A stretch of DNA of 15,556 nt from Nitrospira sp. UBA2083 (GCA_002331625.1 DCZN01000080.1:57925-73480); one strand, 5' to 3'; counted from the first letter of the stretch, positions 6,512-14,559 are shown. The notes: generated by a model not told the origin, from the sequence alone. Numbers and translations: made by a program.

Positions 6512-9500
6512 ATGACCTCTCACCTCTCACCCCCGACCCCTTACGGTCTGTCCGGCCGTATCGCGGCACTCTTCATCAACAGTAAACTCACGCCGCTCAT
6601 CATGCTGAGTGTGTTGCTGCTGGGCCTCTTTGCGGTTGTCGTCACTCCCCGTGAGGAGGAGCCGCAGATCATCGTGCCGATGGCGGACGTCTGGCTGCCG
6701 TTCCCTGGGGCATCGGCCAAGGTCGTCGAAGAACAGCTCACCAAACCCTTCGAGCGGAAACTCTCTGAGATCAAGGGCGTGGAGTATCTCTACTCGATTT
6801 CACGACCAGGTGGCGCACTGATCATCGTCCGGTTCTATGTCGGCCAGCCGATGGAACAGAGCCTGGTTGATCTCTATGACAAGTTGATGTCGAACCAAGA
6901 TCTCTTGCCGCCCGGTGCCGAGCCCTTTCTGGTCAAACCGAAGGACGTGAATGACGTGCCGATCGTCACGCTGACGCTCTCCAGCGAACAGTACGGGGAA
7001 TTCGAGCTCCATCGTCTTGCCGAGCAGGTGCTAGAAGAGATCAAGAAAGTGTCGGGCACATCGGCCGGCTTCATCGTCGGCGGCCGGCCTCGTGAGCTGC
7101 GCATCCAAATCGATCCGACGAGGTTAAAGGCGTACGGACTCACACCGTTGCAAGTTGCAAACGTGGTACGCGCCGAAAATCAAGCATTATCGACGGGCCG
7201 CTTCGATAGCCGCAATCAAAGTTTCCTTGTGGAGACGGGCCGCTTCATACGATCACGCGAAGACCTAGAAAGTCTGGTGGTCGGTGTCAGCGAGCAGCGG
7301 CCGGTGTATCTCCGCCAAGTGGCAGAGGTGACAGACGGGCCTGCGGAAGCGACGAGTTATGTCTGGTTTGGCGTAGGCGCCGGAGGCGCCAGTGAAACGT
7401 CAAACGTGAAACGTGAAACGAGGGAGCCCACTTTTCACCTTTTACCTAGCACTTCTCACGAGAGCCAGGCCGTGACCGTCGCGATTGCCAAGCAGATTGG
7501 CACAAATGCCGTGACGGTTGCTGCGGACGTGATCCGCAAAGTCGAAGAAATGAAGGGCGTAACAATTCCATCGGACGTCCGTGTGACGGTCACCCGTGAC
7601 TACGGAGAAACGGCACAAGAGAAAGCCAACGAACTGCTCTGGCATCTCCTCATCGCCGTTGTCGCGGTGGTGGTCTTTCTTGGAGTGGCATTGGGACCCC
7701 GACCGGCCCTCGTGGTGTCCATCGCGATTCCCCTGACGCTTGCGTTGACGCTGTTCACCTCGATGCTCATCGGCTACACGATCAACCGAGTGACGCTGTT
7801 TGCCCTCATCTTTTCGATCGGCATTCTCGTGGACGATGCCATCGTGGTGGTCGAAAATACGTATCGTCACCTGATGTTGCGCCTCAGGCCTCATCACGAA
7901 GCCTCCATCCAAGCGGTCGATGAAGTCGGGAATCCCACGATCTTAGCGACCTTCACGGTCATCGCCGCGCTCCTGCCGATGGCCTTCGTCTCCGGGCTGA
8001 TGGGCCCTTATATGAGACCGATCCCGGTCAACGCCTCCATCGCGATGTTTTTTTCATTGCTGGTCGCCTTTGTCGTGATTCCTTGGTTCTGCCAGACTTG
8101 CTATCGTCCCGGTGTTTCCGTGTCGGGTGTCGACCATGAGGGCGACGAGAGCGGACTCACGGCTCGGATCTATCGGCGAGTCCTCTCTCCATTGCTGGGC
8201 CATCCGATCCTGGCGTATGCGTTTCTTGGGGGCATCGGACTGCTGCTCGTGGGATCGACCTTGTTGTTCTACAGCCGTCATGTCGTCGTGAAGATGCTTC
8301 CGTTCGACAACAAGAGTGAAATTCAGCTGGTTATCGACATGCCGGAAGGGACAACGCTCGAAGAGACTGCCCGCGTCACACAGGCCTTGGGACGCTATGT
8401 GAAGACGGTGCCCGAAGTGCGGGATTATCAGGCCTATGTCGGAACGGCCTCACCCTTTAACTTTAGCGGGCTGGTCCGCCACTATTATTTGCGGGAACAA
8501 CCTCATGAGGCGGATATCCAGATCAATCTCGTCGCGAAGCACGAGCGGGACGCGCAGAGCCACGAGATCGCTCAGCGGATTCGCCCTCCGATTCAAGAGA
8601 TCGCGAGACAGCATCGGGCGAACGTGAAAATTGTCGAAGTGCCGCCGGGGCCTCCTGTTCAATCAGTCCTGGTGGCGGAAGTCTACGGTCCTGACTACAA
8701 CAGGCAGCTTGCTGTGGCTCGCGATATTCGAAAGCTGTTCGAATCCACCTCCGGAGTGGTCGATGTAGACGACTATATGGAGGCGGACCACGTGAAATAC
8801 GTCTTCATGGTTGATCGGGCAAAGGCGGCTCTCGCCGGTATCCCTGCTGAAGAAATCGTGAATACGCTACGCATGGCGCTCCGGGGGGCGAAGGTCGGGC
8901 TGGTCCATATTCCGCAAGAGAAGAGTCCTGTTCAAATTGTACTTCGCCTCCCGCTGGCCGAACGGACGGGCCTGGAGCATCTCGGTGAGATCGGGCTCCG
9001 AACAAGGACTGGCGGGATTGTCCAATTGTCTGAGTTGCTCACAATTGAGCAAACAGTCCAAGACAAGGCGATTTATCACAAAAACCAAAAGCCAGTGGTC
9101 TATGTGGTTGCCGATGTCGGAGGTCCTGGAGCGGAGAAAGCTGAGAGCCCTGTCTATGGCGTGCTCGGGATAGGGAAAAAGCTGGAGGACTTCCGACCGG
9201 CAGAGGGATATCAGATCGAGCAATACTACGCGACACAGCCATGGTCGGAAGACAAGATCGCGATGAAATGGGATGGTGAGTGGCACATTACCTATGAAAC
9301 ATTTCGTGACATGGGCATCGCCTTTGCTGTGGCCATGCTATTGATCTACCTGCTGATCGTGGGACAGTTTCAATCGTTCATCACGCCATTGATCATCATG
9401 GCGCCGATTCCCCTGACACTGATCGGGATTCTGCCCGGGCATTGGCTGACCGGATCGTACTTCACCGCCACGTCCATGATCGGCTTCATTGCGCTCGCCG

Positions 9501-9865
9501 GCATCATCGTGCGGAACTCTATCCTCCTGGTCGACTTTATCCAGCTTCAAGAACGCGCGGGCATTTCCTTGTTAGAGGCTGTGATCAAGGCGGGCGCCAT
9601 TCGTACACGGCCTATCCTCTTGACTGCTGCGGCATTGATGGTCGGCGCGTTCGTCATCATTCTCGATCCGATCTTCCAGGGGTTAGCCGTCTCGTTGCTG
9701 TTTGGTGTCGGAGCCTCGACACTCCTCACGCTTGTTGTGATTCCGGTCCTCTACTACCATCTGATGGGAAAGCCGGCCGGACCGAACCATGCTGATGGGA
9801 GAGAGGTGCAGGACAATCGAGATGTCATGCCTCAGCACGAACCTCCTCGGATAGTTCCTGCCTAA
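6512..9865 (+). CDS. RND-family efflux transporter, inner-membrane permease subunit
   Basis: The product has 1117 residues, longer than the usual 1020-1060. The N-terminus has the first membrane helix ([19 protein letters not shown]), then TPREEEPQI, typical of the family. Porter domain 1 precedes a second helix bundle starting near residue 375. TM4 contains [16 protein letters not shown] with the proton-relay pair Asp441/Asp442, as in AcrB D407/D408. The second half repeats the plan (TM7 near 565-585, second porter region, TM8-12 from about 930). The TM10 site that is Lys940 in AcrB is Arg1001 ([13 protein letters not shown]). The adaptor gene is directly upstream. This is a proton-driven tripartite exporter, closer to the drug/organic-solute branch than to CzcA metal pumps; the substrate is unknown. 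Residues 294-317 look like a repeat-derived insertion. The ATG at 6512 lacks a clear ribosome binding site. Confidence 0.95.
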   Translation: MTSHLSPPTPYGLSGRIAALFINSKLTPLIMLSVLLLGLFAVVVTPREEEPQIIVPMADVWLPFPGASAKVVEEQLTKPFERKLSEIKGVEYLYSISRPGGALIIVRFYVGQPMEQSLVDLYDKLMSNQDLLPPGAEPFLVKPKDVNDVPIVTLTLSSEQYGEFELHRLAEQVLEEIKKVSGTSAGFIVGGRPRELRIQIDPTRLKAYGLTPLQVANVVRAENQALSTGRFDSRNQSFLVETGRFIRSREDLESLVVGVSEQRPVYLRQVAEVTDGPAEATSYVWFGVGAGGASETSNVKRETREPTFHLLPSTSHESQAVTVAIAKQIGTNAVTVAADVIRKVEEMKGVTIPSDVRVTVTRDYGETAQEKANELLWHLLIAVVAVVVFLGVALGPRPALVVSIAIPLTLALTLFTSMLIGYTINRVTLFALIFSIGILVDDAIVVVENTYRHLMLRLRPHHEASIQAVDEVGNPTILATFTVIAALLPMAFVSGLMGPYMRPIPVNASIAMFFSLLVAFVVIPWFCQTCYRPGVSVSGVDHEGDESGLTARIYRRVLSPLLGHPILAYAFLGGIGLLLVGSTLLFYSRHVVVKMLPFDNKSEIQLVIDMPEGTTLEETARVTQALGRYVKTVPEVRDYQAYVGTASPFNFSGLVRHYYLREQPHEADIQINLVAKHERDAQSHEIAQRIRPPIQEIARQHRANVKIVEVPPGPPVQSVLVAEVYGPDYNRQLAVARDIRKLFESTSGVVDVDDYMEADHVKYVFMVDRAKAALAGIPAEEIVNTLRMALRGAKVGLVHIPQEKSPVQIVLRLPLAERTGLEHLGEIGLRTRTGGIVQLSELLTIEQTVQDKAIYHKNQKPVVYVVADVGGPGAEKAESPVYGVLGIGKKLEDFRPAEGYQIEQYYATQPWSEDKIAMKWDGEWHITYETFRDMGIAFAVAMLLIYLLIVGQFQSFITPLIIMAPIPLTLIGILPGHWLTGSYFTATSMIGFIALAGIIVRNSILLVDFIQLQERAGISLLEAVIKAGAIRTRPILLTAAALMVGAFVIILDPIFQGLAVSLLFGVGASTLLTLVVIPVLYYHLMGKPAGPNHADGREVQDNRDVMPQHEPPRIVPA
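7391..7462 (+). repeat. GTGAAAC/TTCACC palindromic repeat inserted in frame in the RND permease gene
   Basis: The left part (7391-7420) contains GTGAAACGTCAAACGTGAAA and a further GTGAAAC. The right part (7431-7462) contains CTTTTCACCTTTTACC and ACTTCTCACGAG, the inverse composition, giving an imperfect inverted repeat. In the protein it encodes residues 294-317 ([20 protein letters not shown], then TSHE), a polar stretch between conserved porter-domain segments (SYVWFGVG and AVTVAIAKQ). This sequence class is otherwise intergenic in this window (6405-6508). Confidence 0.6.
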
Positions 9866-10023
9866 TCGAGGAGCAGGAGGACACCACCCTGGAGATAGCC
9901 TGTCGGCTAGGGATTGACCCTGGTTAGTCTTAGAAACGTACTAGACGCGAGAGTTGTTTACCTTAAGGTGTCTGCTCGGCTCTTGTTCACCCGGGTCTTC
10001 AAGCCTAGAATTGCGCCTTCGCC
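9866..10023 (+). promoter_or_regulatory. Spacer between the pump genes and the kinase gene
   Basis: This 158-nt spacer has a short hairpin TAGCC-TGTC-GGCTA (9896-9909) just after the permease gene, without a T-run. Further on are a TTGACC at 9914-9919 and a CTAG at 9941-9944, but no convincing -10 box at standard spacing. A promoter for the kinase gene is plausible here but cannot be placed. Confidence 0.3.
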
Positions 10024-11991
10024 ATGCCACCCAAAAACAGCAAGAGCAAACACCAAGCGCCGCGTCTTCGTTCGAGAAAGGCCCGCACGTCTTCACGATC
10101 CAACGCAGCACATCAGAAGGAAGACTTCTTCGCCAAGGCCTTTCGGTTGAGTCCCCATCCGGTCGGCATCACGGAACTGGAAACCGGGCGCTGTCTTGAG
10201 ATCAACGACGCCTGCTTACAACTCTATGGATTTCAGCGACACGAGGTGATCGGGAAAACCACGCTGATGTTGGGAATTTGGCCCGATCCTCAAGAACGAG
10301 CCAAGTTGATCGCTCGACTCCAGGCCGAAGGCTCGGTCCGAAATTACGACGTGTCGATGCGGACCAAAAGCGGGGCTGTGCGGCATTTTCTCATCTCAAC
10401 CGACCTGATCGTGCTGAAGGGAAAACGGTGCTTGCTGACAGTGGGTACCGATGTCACCGCACGCAAGCAGGCGGAGGACGCGTTGCGCGAGAGCCGACAA
10501 CAACTTTGCGCCATCGTGGAAGGAACTTCAGACGCGGTATTCGTCAAGGACTTGGAGGGGCGGTACCGTCTATTCAACGCGGCAGCCGCCGGCTTTGTCG
10601 GGAAGCATCCTGACGAAGTCCTGGGCAACGACGATACCTTGCTCTTTTCTCCTGAAGAAGCCAACGTATTGATGGAAGGCGATCGGCAGATCATGGCTGG
10701 GGGCCATACGGTCACGTATGAGGACCACCTCACGACCGCGGACCAGGAGCGGAGAATCTTCTTGGCCACCAAAGGCCCCTTGTTTGATGCGCAAGGCCGT
10801 GTGTCAGGACTCTTTGGGATCGCTCGCGACATTACCGACCGCAAGCGAGCAGAGGAGTTGTTACGTCAGCTCAACGAGACGCTTGAGCAACGCGTGACTG
10901 AACGCACGGCGGAATTGTGCACCGTGGAAGCGAGGCTGCAGCTCCTGTTGCACGCCACTCCGGTGGTGCTCTATGCCCGCCGAGCCTCCGGCGACTACGG
11001 CGCCACGTTTGTCAGCGCAAACGTCATGGAACAGCTCGGCCACCGCCCGTCTGACTTTACGGACCGCTCGGACTTTTGGGTGACCCATCTTCATCCCGAC
11101 GATCGCTCATGGGTCGTCGCCAACCTTTCACACGTGTTTGAACACGGGCAGCATGTGCACGAATACCGGTTTCGCCACAAGGATGGAACGTATCGGTGGT
11201 TGCACGATGAGCTCCGTGTCGTCCGCGATCAGGACGACGTACCGGCTGAGCTCATCGGATTCCAGATGGATGTGACCAGGAGAAGGCAAGCCGAGGAAGA
11301 GGTACGTGTGCATCGGACGAAGTTGGAACGCCTGACGGCGAAATTGCTCGCCGCGCAAGAACTCGAACGACAACGTATCGCGCGTGATCTGCACGATGAC
11401 GTGACACAACGGCTTGCGAGTCTCTCGGTCGATGCCGGAGCGCTCGAGCGCATGTGTCAATCCGAACCGATCTTGCTGCCGCACTGTCAGAATATTCGGG
11501 AGGCAGCCCAACAACTCGCCGATGATGTGCATAGCTTCGCCTATCGGTTGCACCCGTCGAGCCTGGTCCACCTGGGACTGGAGGCTGCGATACGTGACCA
11601 TGTGGATGAATTTGCACAGCGCACAGGACTGTCCGTGAACTATGTGCCTCGCCATGTTCCCAAAGATCTGCCGGCCGATGTGGCGACCTGTCTCTATCGC
11701 GTCACTCAGGAAAGCCTGCAAAACGTGCTGAAGCATGCCGAGGCCTCAGCAGTCGCCGTGCGACTGTTTGGAACGTCCCATGGAGTCGGTGTCTGCATCC
11801 ATGACAACGGGAAAGGTTTTGAGAGCGAGGGTGCCTCGACTCGCGGGCTTGGGCTCCTCAGCATGGAAGAGCGGGTTCGGTTGATGAATGGCACGTTCCA
11901 TACGCGGACGGGCCTGGGCAACGGGACGGAAGTGCATGCCTGGGTGCCGCATCGCGATGCGGCACCGGAGCCCACTTCAGGACGCGGGTAG
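10024..11991 (+). CDS. Multi-PAS sensor histidine kinase (NarL-partner type, HisKA_3)
   Basis: The product has 655 residues. An in-frame TAG six codons upstream fixes ATG 10024 as the first possible start. The N-terminal 30 residues are basic, and no membrane helix is present, so the kinase is predicted cytosolic. PAS domains: about 35-150 (FRLSPHPVGITELETGRCLEI ... VGTDVTARKQAE), about 157-275 (VEGTSDAVFVKDLEGRY ... GIARDITDRKRAEE) and about 305-425 (ends MDVTRRRQAEEE). A coiled coil (LRQLNETLEQRVTERTAEL) joins the second and third. The dimerisation/phosphoacceptor domain has ERQRIARDLHDDVTQRL with the phospho-His at 457, the HisKA_3 form. The HATPase has DNGKGF (594-599) and GLGLLSMEERVRLM. 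The response regulator gene follows 46 nt downstream. The ligand is unknown; PAS domains could sense redox state, gases or aromatics. Confidence 0.93.
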   Translation: MPPKNSKSKHQAPRLRSRKARTSSRSNAAHQKEDFFAKAFRLSPHPVGITELETGRCLEINDACLQLYGFQRHEVIGKTTLMLGIWPDPQERAKLIARLQAEGSVRNYDVSMRTKSGAVRHFLISTDLIVLKGKRCLLTVGTDVTARKQAEDALRESRQQLCAIVEGTSDAVFVKDLEGRYRLFNAAAAGFVGKHPDEVLGNDDTLLFSPEEANVLMEGDRQIMAGGHTVTYEDHLTTADQERRIFLATKGPLFDAQGRVSGLFGIARDITDRKRAEELLRQLNETLEQRVTERTAELCTVEARLQLLLHATPVVLYARRASGDYGATFVSANVMEQLGHRPSDFTDRSDFWVTHLHPDDRSWVVANLSHVFEHGQHVHEYRFRHKDGTYRWLHDELRVVRDQDDVPAELIGFQMDVTRRRQAEEEVRVHRTKLERLTAKLLAAQELERQRIARDLHDDVTQRLASLSVDAGALERMCQSEPILLPHCQNIREAAQQLADDVHSFAYRLHPSSLVHLGLEAAIRDHVDEFAQRTGLSVNYVPRHVPKDLPADVATCLYRVTQESLQNVLKHAEASAVAVRLFGTSHGVGVCIHDNGKGFESEGASTRGLGLLSMEERVRLMNGTFHTRTGLGNGTEVHAWVPHRDAAPEPTSGRG

Positions 11992-12037
11992 TCAAGGGAA
12001 TGGTTGAGCAAGCAGAAACCCCAACGAGGGTGAGGTG

Positions 12038-12691
12038 ATGCCGCGACCGCGAGTGCTGATAGCCGACGATCACAGTTTGATGCTGGCCGGGCTGTGTCGG
12101 CTTGTCGAAGAAACGTGCGAGGTTGTCGGCACCGTCGAAGACGGCCGGGCGCTGGTGGAAGCAGTTCAGCGTGTGGAACCCGACCTGATTCTTCTGGATA
12201 TCAGCATGCCGCTGCTCAACGGGATCGATGCCGCCCGTCAGATCAAGAAGCTCTATCCCTCGGTCAAACTCATTTTTCTCACCATGCATACGAGCCCAAG
12301 CTATGTGACGGAGGCGTTTCATGTCGGGGCGAGCGGCTACCTGCTCAAGCGGTCGGCGCCCATGGAGTTGCCGATGGCGATCGATGTCGTCCTGAAAGGT
12401 CAGCATTATCTGACCCCCTCGATCACCAAGCCGGTCCTGTCGCAGAGATTGGAGTCAGAGGAGGCTCCGGAGCTGAAAGAAGCTGCGGTTGACCTCACTC
12501 CCAGGCAGCGCGAGGTGTTACAATTGATCGGCGAAGGCAAAGGCACGAAAGAAATCGCGGCATTGCTCCATGTCTCTGTGAAGACCGTCGAATTTCATAA
12601 GACCTGCCTCATGAAGCAATTGGCTCTTCATAAGACGTCCGAACTCATGCGCTACGCGATCACACAGGGTCTTGTGGGCGAGCAGCCCTGA
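12038..12691 (+). CDS. NarL/FixJ-family response regulator
   Basis: The product has 217 residues from ATG 12038. A GTG immediately before it, at 12035, is an equally possible start; GAGGGTGAGG sits upstream of both. The receiver domain has the acidic pair in VLIADDH, the phospho-Asp in LILLDISMP (Asp54 from this start), the conserved Thr in FLTMHT and the Lys in GYLLKRSAP. The C-terminal LuxR-type HTH covers about residues 151-210 (LTPRQREVLQLIGEGKGTKEIAALL, VSVKTVEFHKTCLMKQL). It is the natural phosphorylation partner of the kinase encoded just upstream. Targets cannot be read from the sequence, but the adjacent pump genes and the conserved 67-bp elements at 12824 and 14241 are candidates. 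Confidence 0.95.
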   Translation: MPRPRVLIADDHSLMLAGLCRLVEETCEVVGTVEDGRALVEAVQRVEPDLILLDISMPLLNGIDAARQIKKLYPSVKLIFLTMHTSPSYVTEAFHVGASGYLLKRSAPMELPMAIDVVLKGQHYLTPSITKPVLSQRLESEEAPELKEAAVDLTPRQREVLQLIGEGKGTKEIAALLHVSVKTVEFHKTCLMKQLALHKTSELMRYAITQGLVGEQP

Positions 12692-12776
12692 CCGCTCGTC
12701 TCTCATTTTCAACCACACGTTCCCCGTCCTTCCCGGTGTCCCACGCCTCTGTTGTCCGGTCTGTCTCACCTGTCAT

Positions 12777-12795
12777 GTCACGAATGGATCGTGAC
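12777..12795. repeat. Perfect 7-bp inverted repeat
   Basis: GTCACGA and TCGTGAC flank ATGGA. There is no T-run, so it is not a simple intrinsic terminator. It lies 86 bp downstream of the response regulator stop and 29 bp upstream of element A. It may be a protein-binding site or an RNA 3'-end hairpin. Confidence 0.45.
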
Positions 12796-12823
12796 GCAGA
12801 CGGTGCACACACTGAACTAGCTG

Positions 12824-12890
12824 CTGGTAATTCTGGCGTCAAAACCTCTGTAAATACCTAGTTCAGATCAGCTGGGTAGTTCTCTAGTAT
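12824..12890 (+). promoter_or_regulatory. Conserved regulatory element, copy A (upstream of the sigma-54 activator gene)
   Basis: The first 40 bases match copy B (14241-14280) at 29 of 40 positions without gaps. The shared cores are CTGG, GCGTCA and CCTAGTT at identical spacing. A further 21 bases on, copy A has TAGTAT (12885-12890) where copy B has TAGAGT. The linker is not conserved, so the spacing itself seems constrained. It reads as an activator or alternative-sigma promoter; the factor is unknown. Confidence 0.55.
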
Positions 12891-13017
12891 GCCGTGTGAT
12901 GCTGATTCACTCCTCTGACAGACCAGTTGACGATTCATGTCTCACCCGTGCCAACTATAGATTGACGCAGGACCGCATCCTTCCTCCAGCTCTGATCGGC
13001 TCAATCCGCGCGCTGCT

Positions 13018-13059
13018 GTATCGAAATCGATTCACCTGTATCGTATCGAATTCGATACA
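13018..13059. promoter_or_regulatory. Two tandem palindromic sites, likely enhancer sites for the sigma-54 activator
   Basis: GTATCGAATTCGATAC at 13043-13058 is a perfect 16-bp palindrome. GTATCGAAATCGATTC at 13018-13033 matches it at 13 of 16 positions, with centres exactly 25 bp apart. Outer half-sites TGTATCG (13036-13042) and CGATACA (13053-13059) add a second, overlapping dyad. The sites lie about 80-105 bp upstream of the -24/-12 promoter, a usual distance for sites bound by Fis-type HTH domains of bacterial enhancer-binding proteins. Confidence 0.65.
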
Positions 13060-13064
13060 AGAGC

Positions 13065-13088
13065 CTCTTGCCAACTGGTTCGCAAGAG
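13065..13088. repeat. Perfect 7-bp dyad CTCTTGC-N10-GCAAGAG
   Basis: CTCTTGC (13065-13071) and GCAAGAG (13082-13088) flank ten bases. It lies between the tandem palindromes and the -24/-12 promoter and has no T-run. It could be another operator, or a bend or IHF-like architectural site; nothing in the sequence decides. Confidence 0.45.
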
Positions 13089-13129
13089 CAGAACGGGCTG
13101 CATTTTCGGCACCGGACGCGACGAGGCGG

Positions 13130-13146
13130 TTGGTGCAGTAGTTGCA
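13130..13146 (+). promoter_or_regulatory. Sigma-54 (-24/-12) promoter of the activator gene
   Basis: TTGGTGCA-GTAG-TTGCA matches the consensus YTGGCACG-N4-TTGCW in the essential TGG and TTGCA blocks, with exactly 10 nt between GG (13132-13133) and GC (13144-13145). The expected transcript start near 13157 leaves about 40 nt of leader with a GGAGG. Because it sits in front of a sigma-54 activator gene, autoactivation is likely. Confidence 0.65.
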
Positions 13147-13198
13147 CGCCTTTTTACAACATGAACGCCAATGATCCGGATGTGTTGGAGGAAACGGT

Positions 13199-14182
13199 GT
13201 GGGTCAAATAGAAGAAATGCTCGGAACAAGTGCTGCCATTCGTACTGTCTTCAGCGTAATCCACAAGGTGGCGAAAACTGATCTGCCGGTGTTGGTGACG
13301 GGTGAAACGGGCACAGGCAAAGAACTGACGGCTCAAGCCATCCATGACCGAAGCCTTCGGAAACGCGGTGCGTTTGTACCGATCAATTGTGGGGCCATCC
13401 CGGAAACGTTATTGGAGTCCGAGCTGTTCGGCCATGAACGAGGAGCTTTTACCGGAGCGGTGCAACAAAAGAAGGGACGGTTGGAGGCTGCGAGCGGAGG
13501 GACGGTATTTCTCGATGAAGTCGGTGAGCTGCTGCTCTCGCTTCAAGTCAAGCTCCTTCGTTTTTTGCAGAAGGGAACATGTGAACGGGTCGGCAGTCAG
13601 GAGACCCTCCACGTGGATGCGCGCGTCATAGCCGCCACGAATCTCGACTTAAAAGAGTCGATCGACAAGAACCTGTTTCGTGAGGATCTCTATTACCGGC
13701 TGGGAGTCCTGCATATTCATCTTCCCCCGCTGCGCGACCGCGGGGAAGATACGTTACTGATGGCCATGAGCTTTCTGAAGCAAGCGGCTGCTTCCCAGCG
13801 CAAGTCGATCCGAGGTTATACCTCGGAAGCGCTCAACGCGATTCGTACCTATCCCTGGCCTGGAAATGTGCGAGAGCTCAGCAATCGAATCCGGCGCGCG
13901 GTCGTTATGGCGGAGGGGCCTGAGATTACGCCGCATGACCTGGATTTGACCGGCGAGGCCCTTTGCGGGACAGATTCGTTAGATTCCTTGAGAGCCGCTC
14001 ACCGTCGAATCGAAGTCGAATTGATCGTGAAGGCCATGAGCCTGCATCAAGGAAATTTGACCCGCGTGGCACGCGAACTTCAAGTGAGTCGAACAACGTT
14101 ATACCGAAAGCTTCGGGCCTACAATCTGGGGGATCACCTGTCTTTCACCGAGGGTGGTTGTTCCGTCGCCCCTGCCAATTGA
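13199..14182 (+). CDS. Stand-alone sigma-54-dependent transcriptional activator (AAA+ and Fis-type HTH, no receiver)
   Basis: The product has 327 residues from GTG 13199, with TTGGAGG 7 nt upstream. An in-frame TGA about ten codons upstream rules out an N-terminal sensory domain, so the protein begins at the AAA+ domain like PspF. Walker A GETGTGKE is at 35-42. The sigma-54 contact loop GAFTGA is at 82-87. Walker B is GTVFLDEVGE (101-110). Arginine-finger and sensor region FREDLYYRL is at 160-168. Sensor II WPGNVREL is at 220-227. A Fis-like HTH follows at about 284-306 (GNLTRVARELQVSRTTLYRKL). It should open sigma-54 promoters from enhancer sites. Without a receiver its activity must be set by a partner protein or by its amount; neighbouring small proteins are candidates. 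It is probably autoregulated through the signals at 13018-13146. Confidence 0.93.
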   Translation: MGQIEEMLGTSAAIRTVFSVIHKVAKTDLPVLVTGETGTGKELTAQAIHDRSLRKRGAFVPINCGAIPETLLESELFGHERGAFTGAVQQKKGRLEAASGGTVFLDEVGELLLSLQVKLLRFLQKGTCERVGSQETLHVDARVIAATNLDLKESIDKNLFREDLYYRLGVLHIHLPPLRDRGEDTLLMAMSFLKQAAASQRKSIRGYTSEALNAIRTYPWPGNVRELSNRIRRAVVMAEGPEITPHDLDLTGEALCGTDSLDSLRAAHRRIEVELIVKAMSLHQGNLTRVARELQVSRTTLYRKLRAYNLGDHLSFTEGGCSVAPAN

Positions 14183-14240
14183 ACCATTCCATGGGCCGGC
14201 CCCGACCATCTACCAAACGCATGTAAGCATCGTGGCGTGA

Positions 14241-14307
14241 CTGGCAATCTTTGCGTCACAAACTGGGTGAAGTCCTAGTTTCTCTCGTTGCCGTTCTCCT
14301 TTAGAGT
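14241..14307 (+). promoter_or_regulatory. Conserved regulatory element, copy B (promoter of the winged-helix gene)
   Basis: The 40-bp box (14241-14280) matches copy A at 29 of 40 positions, with CTGG, GCGTCA and CCTAGTT in the same register. TAGAGT (14302-14307) follows at the same 21-bp distance as TAGTAT in copy A. The ATG at 14344 lies 36 bp downstream of this box, with AGGGAGGTGA between, so the box is well placed as the promoter. Confidence 0.6.
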
Positions 14308-14343
14308 GATGCTCCGAAATGGAACGAAAAAGGGAGGTGACGT

Positions 14344-14559
14344 ATGGTTACGACCGTGCTCGTTGATCGGGTCAGAACCACGTTGGAGCACCTAGGTGCA
14401 CACTCCTCTCTTGACGAGGTGATGGACCTCTGTCCGGAGTTGACCTGGAATCAAGTCTTCCTGGCCATCGATCACTTAAGCCGGACAGGGACGGTCCGAG
14501 TGACGGTCGGTGCCGACAGGACCTACAGAGTCCAGACCGTTCACCCGACGGGTGGGTGA
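14344..14559 (+). CDS. Small winged-helix-like protein (unknown function, possible regulator)
   Basis: The product has 71 residues. AAAGGGAGGTGACGT precedes the ATG, one of the best ribosome binding sites in the window. The sequence folds naturally into helix 5-17 (VLVDRVRTTLEHL), helix 22-29 (SLDEVMDL), helix 33-47 (LTWNQVFLAIDHLSR), then a beta hairpin 49-64 (GTVRVTVGADRTYRVQ). That is the helix-helix-helix-wing order of a minimal winged-helix DNA-binding or protein-binding domain. No catalytic or metal motif is present. It lies just after the sigma-54 activator and shares the upstream element type found before that gene, so it may belong to the same regulon or modulate the activator. The name of the family is not recognised. 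Confidence 0.75.
   Translation: MVTTVLVDRVRTTLEHLGAHSSLDEVMDLCPELTWNQVFLAIDHLSRTGTVRVTVGADRTYRVQTVHPTGG

Larger units (their letters stand above)
12692..13198 (+). promoter_or_regulatory. Long regulatory region upstream of the sigma-54 activator gene
   Basis: These 507 bases contain no convincing gene; the one open frame (12896-13141) overlaps all the DNA signals and has no ribosome binding site. From left to right the region holds: an inverted repeat GTCACGA-N5-TCGTGAC (12777-12795), conserved element A (12824-12890), two palindromic sites (13018-13059), a 7-bp dyad (13065-13088), and a -24/-12 promoter (13130-13146). The layout is that of an enhancer-dependent promoter. Confidence 0.7.

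Noticed and set aside
9914..9946. TTGACC with a downstream TACTAG as a sigma-70 promoter of the kinase gene
   Set aside because: The spacing (19 nt) and the -10 match are poor, so it is mentioned only as an unplaced possibility.
12896..13141. 81-residue open frame in the region upstream of the sigma-54 activator
   Set aside because: It has no ribosome binding site, no protein-like pattern, and overlaps the palindromes, the dyad and the -24/-12 promoter, which explain the DNA better.
14188..14205. GGGCCGGCCC palindrome after the sigma-54 activator gene as a terminator
   Set aside because: It has no loop and no T-run; it is simply a GC-rich self-complementary stretch.
14242..14256. TGGCAATCTTTGC in element B as a sigma-54 promoter (and the equivalent in element A)
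   Set aside because: Only 8 nt separate GG and GC in both copies; sigma-54 needs 10. The element is therefore described as a separate conserved box.
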